Assembly: GCA_947644195.1 (NCBI GenBank)
Contig: CANRZB010000015.1
Coordinates: 1 to 60,860, forward strand
Length of the DNA: 60,860 nucleotides
Direction of reading: 5' to 3'
Source: an uncultured Clostridium sp.
GTDB taxonomy: Bacteria > Bacillota > Clostridia > Lachnospirales > Lachnospiraceae
A model generated the notes under the pieces. The model saw only the letters and a program-made list of their open reading frames with translations, did no database searches and was not told where the DNA came from. This document shows positions 1-6,925 of the stretch, in pieces. Position 1 is the stretch's first letter, and every line of letters begins with the position of its first letter. Made by a program: the position numbers and the translations under genes.

Positions 1-30
1 TTTGTACACGTTTCTCTTTTTGTTTGCCAT
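1..30 (-). CDS. Start of a leftward gene, truncated by the window edge
   Basis: An ATG on the minus strand at 30 reads MANKKRNVYK before the window ends. It is preceded at nine bases by a strong AAGGAGG ribosome binding site (minus strand, 40-46), which is why I believe a real gene starts here. Ten residues are too few to identify the product. It lies downstream of the pullulanase on the same strand, in the roughly 115-base gap after the pullulanase stop codon, and may have its own promoter there. Confidence 0.55.
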   Translation of the reverse strand, partial: MANKKRNVYK

Positions 31-144
31 AGTAAAAGGCCTCCTTTGATATTTAAATTTTATCATAGAAGACCTTTTTGGTATATTCATTATTTACAGA
101 AATTTTTTCAAAGGCTCAAAAATTCTAAATCTGTCTCTCCTTCT

Positions 145-3100
145 TTATTTTACCACATATTTCCGAATGGTCTTTGTTATAACTCTCTTAGTCATTTTAT
201 CTTTGACAGATACATACAACGTGTACTTTCCAGAGTTCTTTGGGCGCCAGTTTACGGTTTTTTTAGAACTATAGTTACGGATGCCCTTAATTTTATTGGT
301 ACCAGTTTTTTTGTATCCAAACTTATACTGGTATTTTTTAGTTCCTCCCGATACCAATACAGTCAGTTTCACTTTTTTATTTGCTCTGGCTTTTTTACTG
401 GAAGGTATTGCCTTAAATCTGTTAATCTTTAATTTGTCATTTACTACATAATTAGAGATCGTCTTCTTTGCAATGTTTTCTTTGTCATCTTTTGCATATA
501 CGGTAATGCAATATGTTCCAGCTTTTTTAGGTTTCCATTTTGCAGACTTAGAAGTCGCCCAATTCTTAATTACAGTAGAAGAACCTTTCTTTACAAAGAA
601 GCGATAGTTAATAACTCCTACTCCGCCTGTTGATTTCACCGAAATAGAAATGTTATCACCAACTTGTGCTATGCCACTAGCTTTGCCTATGGTCACATTT
701 GTGATATTTAACTTCTTTACTGGTTCTTCTGCGGAAGGAGTTTTACCAGGCACTGATGGCTTATTGGTCGGCTCTGTCGGTTTATTAGTAGGCTCTGTTG
801 GTTCATTGGTAGGATCTGTCGGCTCGTTGGTCGGCTCTGTCGGTTCATTGGTCGGATCTGTCGGCTCGTTGGTCGGATCTGTCGGCTCGTTGGTCGGCTC
901 TGTCGGTTCATTGGTCGGATTTGTCGGCTCGTTGGTCGGCTCTGTCGGTTCATTGGTCGGATCTGTCGGCTCATTAGTTGGTGCTGTCGGCTCATTGGTC
1001 GGTGCTGTCGGTTCTTTGGTCGGCTCTATTGATTTTTCTAAAACAGTTATATTAACAATTTGTGTGGTAGTGATTTTTCCATCGTTTGCAGTCAGTGTCA
1101 TAGAATACTTGCCTGTAACCGGATTATCCCACGTAAATACTCCTGTACTTGTGTTAAAAGAAGCTCCGTTAGGAATACCAATTGCTTTCAGTATTACGGT
1201 ATCTCCGTCAGGATCTGAAGTTTCGGCCGTAAAGGAAAGACTTTCGCCAGCCGAAACACGGAAAGAAGAGTCACAGGTAATCGCGGGTGGGTTATTTTTC
1301 GAAACATTATTTTCATCAAAGGTATCTTTCGGTACTGCCACCATAACAGATTTTCCTGGTACCGTAATTTCAGGACCTGATTCATTAATTTTTTCCAGAC
1401 CTGCTTTCGTTCCATCCGCTATAATAACCCAATTGTTGGAATCTGTTAGATTAACGGTATTCTCAGAGGTTGCGTTGTTAATAAGTACCGCTATTTTATC
1501 CCATTCGCCAGTGACATTATTGGTTTCATAAAATGCCGTCATTCCAGATTCGTCTTTGCTAATCCATTCTATATTATTATTTGTCGGATTCCAATTATCC
1601 GTACCTCTTTGTAGAACGGAACGGAAACCGGAAAATGATTTACGGATAAGGATCATTCCCTTATAGTATGATTGAATGTCGGAATATGTAGTTACTCGGT
1701 TCCAATCAATTTTGTTAACGGAATCTGGAGAAGAACTACTGTTATCCTCTCCGTTTTTAGTTCGGGCAAATTCTTCTCCTGCCTGTATAAACACTCCTCC
1801 TTTGGACACTAGAAGAACACTTCCCGCAATTTTATTCATTCTTTTCATTCTATCATCTTCAGATGAAAAGTTTCGTTCGAATCCCTCTGTCAATTTATCC
1901 CAAAGTGTAAGGTTATCATGGGAAGAGACATAGCTTAAGCAACAGTTCGATGATTTTGACCAGAATGGCCGCCACATGCCCCATTCGCCAGAAGTATAAC
2001 CTACAGATCCCATGATACCACCGAACACATTATTCGGCCATTTTTCGCCTGGTTCAAGATAAGTTCCTTCAAAATAATTATCCTGCGCCAAACCGATCGT
2101 ACCATCAAACTTTTGTCCTCCTTTTAAGGCATCTCTTATCTGATCATTGTAGTATCCGATGCCATAATCTAATTTGGATTCATTTGCCTTATGTGCACTA
2201 TCCGAATCGTATGCGCCATTACCGGTCCAGCCTTCTCCATATAACACAATCGTATTTTTGCCAAACTTGCTGTCCAGTGCTTTTCGAATTTGATTCATGG
2301 TGGTTAGGTCGTGTATTCCCATCAGGTCAAAGTTGAAACCGTCCAAATTATATTCCTCTGCCCAGTATGAAACGGAATCTATCATAAACTTACGGAACAT
2401 GGCACTTTTACTTCTGGTGGCATTGCCATAGCCGGATTGGTCATTATATGTCAAGTCGCTGTTGGTCTTATAATAATAGTCCGGCATGATCTTATTAAAA
2501 TTAGAATCATTGGCATCACAGGTATAGCTGTAGGCAACATCCATAATTACCTTGATTCCTGCATCATGCAATGCCTGGATCATTTCTTTCATTTCTGTGA
2601 TACGAACATTTCCATCACATGGATCACTGGAATACGAGCCCTCCGGAACATTGTAATTCTTGGGGTCATAACCCCAACTGTAATTACTTCCAGGACTTGT
2701 GCTGACGTTTGCCTCGTCTACGGATGCATAATCATACATCGGAAGAATCTGTACATGTGTAACACCAAATTCTTTTAAATATTCCACACAAGAAGCCGTT
2801 CTTCCTTCTCCATTAATTGTAGTACTCTCTGTGAATGCTTTATATTTTCCACGATTTTGCTGTGACACACCTGAACTTACATCAATAGAAAAATCTCTAA
2901 TATGAATTTCCCATACAATGATATCGCTAAGCAGGGTTTCTTCTCTCTGGTAGTTTTTATCCCAATGATCTGGATCAGTACTGTCCAAATCTACTACCAT
3001 AGCCCTGTCACCATTTACGCCTGTTGCTTTAGCGTAGATATCAACGGCTTCTTCGGTGATTCCGTTGACGGTTACTTTATATGTATAATATGTATTTACG

Positions 3101-3453
3101 ATGTCTCCAGTAACTTCTGTGCTCCATACACCCTTTTCACCTTTGACCATTGGTGTTTCCCCTATGGCGCTGCCACCATTGCCTTTTTCATATCGGCAAA
3201 GCACAATCGAAGAGGCTTCTGGTGACCATACCTTAAATGTTGTTTTCTCAGGGGTATAAGTACATCCCAAATCGCCTCCATCATAAGAATTCTGTGAATC
3301 ATAATTGCTGTCAAAGGAACGTTTGGCATTTATTTTCTCTTCCTTAGTTTCTGCATCTATTCCTACAGACGGAATGGCACTTATCGTCGTAGTTGCTATT
3401 ACAACGGCAAGAAAGAAACTCAAAATTTTTCTATTATTACGATATTTTCTCAT
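145..3453 (-). CDS. Secreted type I pullulanase (GH13) with Pro-Thr linker and C-terminal repeat domains
   Basis: Endo-acting alpha-1,6 debranching enzyme for pullulan and branched starch, acting outside the cell. A Sec signal peptide covers about residues 1-34. A CBM48/pullulanase N-terminal domain starts near 63 (LGCTYTPEKTTFKVWSPEAS), followed by the signature YSWGYDPKNYN. GH13 catalytic residues are visible: nucleophile Asp376 in DGFNFDLMG, acid/base Glu407 in LYGEGW and Asp513 in SSHDN. After the barrel come an Ig-like domain, a linker of EPTxPTN repeats, and two copies of a Y_Y_Y-like domain ending in NYVV and KYVV. At 1102 residues it is longer than minimal pullulanases because of these extras. 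There is no LPXTG anchor, so wall association would depend on the C-terminal domains. Start chosen at the ATG followed by a basic, hydrophobic signal sequence. Confidence 0.9.
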   Translation of the reverse strand: MRKYRNNRKILSFFLAVVIATTTISAIPSVGIDAETKEEKINAKRSFDSNYDSQNSYDGGDLGCTYTPEKTTFKVWSPEASSIVLCRYEKGNGGSAIGETPMVKGEKGVWSTEVTGDIVNTYYTYKVTVNGITEEAVDIYAKATGVNGDRAMVVDLDSTDPDHWDKNYQREETLLSDIIVWEIHIRDFSIDVSSGVSQQNRGKYKAFTESTTINGEGRTASCVEYLKEFGVTHVQILPMYDYASVDEANVSTSPGSNYSWGYDPKNYNVPEGSYSSDPCDGNVRITEMKEMIQALHDAGIKVIMDVAYSYTCDANDSNFNKIMPDYYYKTNSDLTYNDQSGYGNATRSKSAMFRKFMIDSVSYWAEEYNLDGFNFDLMGIHDLTTMNQIRKALDSKFGKNTIVLYGEGWTGNGAYDSDSAHKANESKLDYGIGYYNDQIRDALKGGQKFDGTIGLAQDNYFEGTYLEPGEKWPNNVFGGIMGSVGYTSGEWGMWRPFWSKSSNCCLSYVSSHDNLTLWDKLTEGFERNFSSEDDRMKRMNKIAGSVLLVSKGGVFIQAGEEFARTKNGEDNSSSSPDSVNKIDWNRVTTYSDIQSYYKGMILIRKSFSGFRSVLQRGTDNWNPTNNNIEWISKDESGMTAFYETNNVTGEWDKIAVLINNATSENTVNLTDSNNWVIIADGTKAGLEKINESGPEITVPGKSVMVAVPKDTFDENNVSKNNPPAITCDSSFRVSAGESLSFTAETSDPDGDTVILKAIGIPNGASFNTSTGVFTWDNPVTGKYSMTLTANDGKITTTQIVNITVLEKSIEPTKEPTAPTNEPTAPTNEPTDPTNEPTEPTNEPTNPTNEPTEPTNEPTDPTNEPTDPTNEPTEPTNEPTDPTNEPTEPTNKPTEPTNKPSVPGKTPSAEEPVKKLNITNVTIGKASGIAQVGDNISISVKSTGGVGVINYRFFVKKGSSTVIKNWATSKSAKWKPKKAGTYCITVYAKDDKENIAKKTISNYVVNDKLKINRFKAIPSSKKARANKKVKLTVLVSGGTKKYQYKFGYKKTGTNKIKGIRNYSSKKTVNWRPKNSGKYTLYVSVKDKMTKRVITKTIRKYVVK
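758..1029 (-). repeat. 21-bp tandem repeats encoding the EPTxPTN linker of the pullulanase
   Basis: About twelve copies of a seven-residue EPTxPTN unit (x = A, D, E or N) lie between the Ig-like and the C-terminal domains. At DNA level the units are 21 bp and nearly identical, so copy number can change by slippage or recombination. The linker is rich in Pro, Thr, Glu and Asn and is probably extended; it likely separates the catalytic part from C-terminal surface-binding domains. Confidence 0.85.
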
Positions 3454-3647
3454 GATACATTTCCCTTCTATTTATAATTCATATATTTCTTGTCCTTTGT
3501 TTTCTGCTGTACGTTTTTTATTGTATAATACATGAGCATTGATTGCAAATGAATTTCTCTTCTACTTCCCCAGAGAAAACGCAGGGTTCGAATTGCTAAT
3601 AAAAAGTTGGTAAAGTGGAATATAGGAAGGGGAACGGAGACAAAAGC

Positions 3648-3669
3648 AGGCCCAGCTGCAGCTGGGCCT
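3648..3669 (-). terminator. Perfect 22-bp palindrome, terminator of the sigma/anti-sigma operon
   Basis: AGGCCCAGCTGCAGCTGGGCCT is a perfect inverted repeat 50 bases downstream of the anti-sigma stop codon on the minus strand. Read leftward it is followed by a short T-containing stretch (TGCTTTTGT). The U tract is weak, but the stem is very GC-rich. It separates the operon from the pullulanase promoter region. Confidence 0.6.
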
Positions 3670-3718
3670 ACTTCATGATTTTACCAAACCAGAGTTTACT
3701 AAAGCAGTATTCTCTGGA

Positions 3719-4357
3719 TTATTTCTTTTCTAAATCAACCGAGTATTCCGTTACAGTACCTTTCACACAGTATTGGTAGTCTCTCCCCTCGATCGGTACG
3801 GTCCCTTTTGCTTCGCCATCTGCATAATCCTTGGTAATGTCAACCTGGACTGGTTTTTCAGAGATTCCTTCCAGAATGAGATAGATGGTATCGTTTATCT
3901 GTTTCAAAGAAGTTTTTATCTCTTCCTGTGCGGTGGAAGAAGATGGGTCACTTATCTTTTCTGTATTTTTGGATTCATCGATTTCTACTCTTGCTGAGGA
4001 GTCTTTGTTATCATCGATAGATACCCGAAATTGGGTATTTCCATTTTTATCTTTTGATTTGCTGATCTTGGAAACAGGATAAGGTTTACCATTTACGTAA
4101 ACAGAGACATGTTCTGCAACCTGTTCGATCAATGTACTACCGGTAGCGGCATAAGCAATTCCGTTCGCAGATAGCAAAACGATAGCGCATGCTGCCAGCG
4201 ATACAGCGACACGGAATCCAATGCGTTTTTTGTTCTGGTGGTTAAATTGAATCATAGTGTTTTCCTCCATATTTCTAATTTGGCGATATCCCTCGTCAGA
4301 AAGTTTAATCTGATCAAAAATATCTCGATAGCGTTGTCTGTTAGTTTGTTTCTTCAT
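3719..4357 (-). CDS. Membrane anti-sigma factor (single-pass)
   Basis: A 212-residue protein with a basic cytoplasmic N-terminus of about 47 residues, one transmembrane segment near 48-70 (FRVAVSLAACAIVLLSANG) and an extracytoplasmic domain. This is the usual layout of anti-sigma factors encoded with ECF sigma factors. The gene overlaps the sigma gene upstream by 17 bases, implying translational coupling and 1:1 partnership. The N-terminal segment (FDQIKLSDEGYRQI) would bind the sigma factor; the outer domain may sense an envelope signal. It is assigned mainly by context and topology. No zinc HxxxCxxC motif is visible, so it is not a ZAS-type anti-sigma factor. Confidence 0.75.
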   Translation of the reverse strand: MKKQTNRQRYRDIFDQIKLSDEGYRQIRNMEENTMIQFNHQNKKRIGFRVAVSLAACAIVLLSANGIAYAATGSTLIEQVAEHVSVYVNGKPYPVSKISKSKDKNGNTQFRVSIDDNKDSSARVEIDESKNTEKISDPSSSTAQEEIKTSLKQINDTIYLILEGISEKPVQVDITKDYADGEAKGTVPIEGRDYQYCVKGTVTEYSVDLEKK

Positions 4358-4844
4358 CGCTCCAATCCTCCTTTAACATGGTTCCCAGTTTTTTGCGCGC
4401 CCGCATTAGTTGTGTTTGAATCGTGGTTTCTTTGCGCTTTAGTATTTCCGAGATTTCCTGTATGGAATAGTCTTCGTAGTAATATAGATGAATGACAATC
4501 CGATATTTGGGTGGGAGTGTCATGACCGCATCATATAAATCACTTTCTTCCTGATGCGAAAAAGCTCCTTCACTAACCATGCTGCTTTCAGAATCTTCCA
4601 GCGGAACAATGCGTTTCTTCCAAAAGGAAGTACATAGATTTTTGGATTCATTGGCGGCTACCCGGATCAGCCACTTTCGCATGTGTTCCCGATCTTGGAA
4701 TTCCGTATTCGATTGTAAAAGTTTGAGAAACACATTTTGTGTAATGTCCTGAGCATCGCAGGGATGCTTGCAGTAGCTGTAGGCGATGCGGTATACCATA
4801 TTGGCATATTCATCCACCGCCGCAATGTAATCTTGGTTTTCCAT
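4341..4844 (-). CDS. ECF RNA polymerase sigma factor (SigV/SigW-like)
   Basis: A 167-residue sigma-70 family protein with only regions 2 and 4. Region 2 contains AYSYCKHPCDAQDITQNVFL; region 4 contains LPPKYRIVIHLYYYEDYSIQ followed by an EISEILKRKETTIQ helix-turn-helix. It recruits RNA polymerase to a dedicated regulon, probably in response to envelope stress through the overlapping membrane anti-sigma gene. An AGGAGG site lies ten bases upstream of the ATG. Such operons are often autoregulated, but I could not assign the promoter with confidence. Confidence 0.9.
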   Translation of the reverse strand: MENQDYIAAVDEYANMVYRIAYSYCKHPCDAQDITQNVFLKLLQSNTEFQDREHMRKWLIRVAANESKNLCTSFWKKRIVPLEDSESSMVSEGAFSHQEESDLYDAVMTLPPKYRIVIHLYYYEDYSIQEISEILKRKETTIQTQLMRARKKLGTMLKEDWSDEETN

Positions 4845-5000
4845 GGTATTTTTCCTCCTGGTTTGAAAGGCCTTTCTACTATAATGACAAATGGGAAAGC
4901 GCTGAAATCACATGGACACAAAATATTCAAAATATCAAGCGAACCTTTTTGGAATCTGATATACTATAGAATAGATGACAGCATGAAAAGGGGCGAGAAC

Positions 5001-5522
5001 ATGAATTTACAGTTGGTCCGTTTATCGGACAAGTATCGCACACAGCTTATAGACATGATGGATGAGTGGACTCGGGCTGGTGAAAAAATAATTCCCTATG
5101 CCATTCGAAAAAATGATTACCACGATTTTGACCGTTATCTGGCGGGTCTTTATCAGGCAGAAGAAGGAGATATGCCGGACGTCACCTATTTTTGCCTGGA
5201 TGTGGATCGGGATATTTTTGTGGGTGCTGTCAATATTTGTCCTATCTGGAATGATGGACTGCTGGAATCTGGCGGGAATATTGGAGATGGCGTCCGGCCG
5301 TCTGAGAGATGGCGGGGCGTTGCTACACAGATGATTTCCCTGGCGTTGGAACAGTGCAGAGAACTGGGTATTGCGAAAGTTCTCATGATCTGCGCCCGGG
5401 ATAATATCGGATCTGCCAAAAGTATCCGAAATAACGGTGGGATATTGGAAAAAGAAATAGAAATGGATGGGGAGATCGTGCAAATGTATTGGATTGATGT
5501 CAGGAAATTACACCACAGGTAG
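5001..5522 (+). CDS. GNAT family N-acetyltransferase
   Basis: A 173-residue acyl-CoA-dependent acetyltransferase. The GNAT core is visible: a beta-4 segment (IFVGAVNICPIWNDG), then a GDGVRPSERWRGVATQMISL segment corresponding to the acetyl-CoA-binding motif A (R/QxxGxG/A), and a C-terminal NIGSAKSIRNNGGILE, the usual N-x-x-S-x-x-x-x-x-x-x-G motif. Substrate unknown. The start at 5001 is preferred over upstream in-frame ATGs because AGGGGCGAG sits just ahead of it. The gene is divergent from the sigma-factor operon. Confidence 0.82.
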   Translation: MNLQLVRLSDKYRTQLIDMMDEWTRAGEKIIPYAIRKNDYHDFDRYLAGLYQAEEGDMPDVTYFCLDVDRDIFVGAVNICPIWNDGLLESGGNIGDGVRPSERWRGVATQMISLALEQCRELGIAKVLMICARDNIGSAKSIRNNGGILEKEIEMDGEIVQMYWIDVRKLHHR

Positions 5523-5720
5523 AATGACAAATTTTGGATATTGTGTTAAACTATGTACTAGTTTTAGACCAGTCCCATGTTGGGGACAGGAGATAATGAT
5601 AAATAATATCAATATATTTCTATACATTCTTTGCACCCCATTAGGAAAAGCGCAACAGTAGATGGCAAAATGATTGGGAGTGTACACAATTCAGGCAGTT
5701 GCCGGAAAGGAAGAACGACT

Positions 5721-5855
5721 ATGACAGCAAATACAGTTTTTATCTTTGATTTTATCGTCGCAAAACAGGATCATGCCTTGGTCGGTTCCCACCAGGGGAT
5801 TTCCCGTGGATGGTCAGGGCGAGATAAAGCGAAAGAAAAGACTGTATGGGTATGA
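5721..5855 (+). CDS. Possible 44-residue small protein
   Basis: A short ORF, MTANTVFIFDFIVAKQ..., preceded by AAAGGAAG at a suitable distance and followed about 35 bases later by a terminator-like hairpin. I recognise no family. It is the only plausible coding content in the 470-base stretch between the acetyltransferase and the XRE gene. The rest of that stretch (5523-5720) shows only a small hairpin (GTCCC/GGGAC near 5571) and no recognisable RNA family. It could equally be an untranslated RNA. Confidence 0.25.
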   Translation: MTANTVFIFDFIVAKQDHALVGSHQGISRGWSGRDKAKEKTVWV

Positions 5856-5888
5856 TTTACATAAAATCATATACTTTAGTTCATGACC

Positions 5889-5925
5889 GCTGATCTCGTT
5901 GTAGGAAAATGAGATTAGCGTTTTT
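5889..5925 (+). terminator. Intrinsic terminator
   Basis: GCTGATCTC (5889-5897) pairs with GAGATTAGC (5911-5919) with one G-U pair, followed by GTTTTTCTTTT. It would end a transcript from the otherwise unassigned 5.5-5.9 kb stretch, which suggests that something there is transcribed. Confidence 0.65.
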
Positions 5926-6008
5926 CTTTTCTTCAAATTTATTTTTCTCAATGGAAATTCTGATCAAAGGGATAGAGTGAAAGGCAGCAATGATTGGAGG
6001 TGCTTACC

Positions 6009-6275
6009 ATGATACCATTACCTATGATTGATATGGTGGAAACTGGCAGGAATATTACAAGATTACGAAAGCAGAATGGATTATCGGTGAAAGATTTGCA
6101 GGACATCTTTGCATTTTCTACACCCAATGCGATCTATAAATGGCAGAGGGGAAATGCTGTGCCTACGTTGGATAATCTGGTTGTATTGGCTGCGGTGTTT
6201 CATGTCACTGTGGATGATATATTGGCAATTGATATTCCGGGGGATCAAAAGAAAGTATCCAACGCGCGCTCATAG
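6009..6275 (+). CDS. Small XRE/HTH_3 family transcriptional regulator
   Basis: An 88-residue protein that is almost entirely one Cro/CI-type helix-turn-helix: NITRLRKQNGLSVKDLQDIF, then FSTPNAIYKWQRGNAVPTLD as turn plus recognition helix, then NLVVLAAVFHVTVDDIL. The start at 6009 follows GGAGG by eight bases; a TTG at 5994 is less likely. It precedes a long inverted repeat and the blaI promoter and may act on one of them, but no target is proven. Confidence 0.8.
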   Translation: MIPLPMIDMVETGRNITRLRKQNGLSVKDLQDIFAFSTPNAIYKWQRGNAVPTLDNLVVLAAVFHVTVDDILAIDIPGDQKKVSNARS

Positions 6276-6284
6276 ATAGAAAGG

Positions 6285-6361
6285 ACATGGAAATCAATTT
6301 TCAAATGTAATCATTTACCGATAATTTCTGACAGGTAACATTTGAAAATTGATTTCTGTGT
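6285..6361. repeat. Long inverted repeat between the XRE gene and blaI
   Basis: A perfect 19-base arm (6290-6308, GAAATCAATTTTCAAATGT) is complementary to 6338-6356, separated by 29 bases and extendable outward with G-U pairs to about 6285/6361. No T run follows, so it is not a standard terminator. It could be an operator for the XRE protein, an RNA hairpin or a small mobile-element relic. Confidence 0.7.
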
Positions 6362-6376
6362 AGAAAGGAAGACATA

Positions 6377-6435
6377 GGTTGACATATGCTTACCAAATTG
6401 GTATACTTGTAACAAGAGGTAGGCATATGTCAACC
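6377..6435 (+). promoter_or_regulatory. blaI promoter inside an 18-bp inverted repeat (probable BlaI operator)
   Basis: A consensus -35 TTGACA (6379-6384) and -10 TATACT (6402-6407) are spaced by 17 bp. The -35 lies inside the left arm of an inverted repeat: GGTTGACATATGCTTACC (6377-6394) against GGTAGGCATATGTCAACC (6418-6435), 17 of 18 positions complementary. A smaller dyad, TACCAAATTGGTA, lies between. Repressor bound here would cover the promoter, as expected for an autoregulated BlaI/MecI system. Confidence 0.8.
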
Positions 6436-6477
6436 TTTTTGCACGCTAGAACGATGCATTGCGATAAGGAGGGGTGT

Positions 6478-6855
6478 ATGAAATTATCAGACGGCGAATG
6501 GAAGATTATGCAGTTATTGTGGCAGGAATCGCCACAGACAATGACACAGCTTACAAAGGCGCTGGCGACAGATACGGGTTGGACAAAACATACCGTCATT
6601 TCCTATCTGAAACGGATGGAAGAAAAAGGTGCGGTCAGGTATCAGATGAATGGTCGGGCAAAACAGTTTTATCCATCCATAGAGGAGAGGGATGCCGAGT
6701 TACAGGAGACTAAACAATTTTTGGAAAAAGTATTTCAGGGAAAACTGGGGCTTTTATTACATACGATGGTGCAGCAGCAAAGTTTTACGGATGCGGAGTT
6801 CAGGGAATTACAAGAAATACTGGACCGTGCAAAAGAATTAAAAGAGCATCAATAG
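6478..6855 (+). CDS. blaI: BlaI/MecI/CopY family transcriptional repressor
   Basis: A 125-residue winged-helix repressor: LSDGEWKIMQLLWQESPQTM at the N-terminus, GWTKHTVISYLKRMEEKGAV as recognition helix, and a C-terminal dimerisation helix region. Members bind as dimers to dyads over their own promoter and are inactivated by proteolysis triggered by a BlaR1/MecR1 membrane protease. Here that partner follows 70 bases downstream. The start at 6478 has AAGGAGGGG upstream; an upstream in-frame extension would overlap the operator. No beta-lactamase or PBP2a gene is in the window, so the regulated stress is unknown. Confidence 0.88.
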   Translation: MKLSDGEWKIMQLLWQESPQTMTQLTKALATDTGWTKHTVISYLKRMEEKGAVRYQMNGRAKQFYPSIEERDAELQETKQFLEKVFQGKLGLLLHTMVQQQSFTDAEFRELQEILDRAKELKEHQ

Positions 6856-6925
6856 AATAAAAGAACGCCAAAAGAATTCTAAGTAATGGATGCGTAGAAA
6901 GACTGTAACGAAAAGGGGGAGGATT

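Noticed and set aside
758-1029. CRISPR-like periodic repeats
   Set aside because: The repeats are contiguous 21-bp coding units without spacers, so this is a protein linker and not an array.
650-1531. Long plus-strand frame rich in GSVGSLV repeats
   Set aside because: It is the mirror of the pullulanase linker repeats; the minus strand carries catalytic motifs and a signal peptide, so the plus-strand frame is a shadow.
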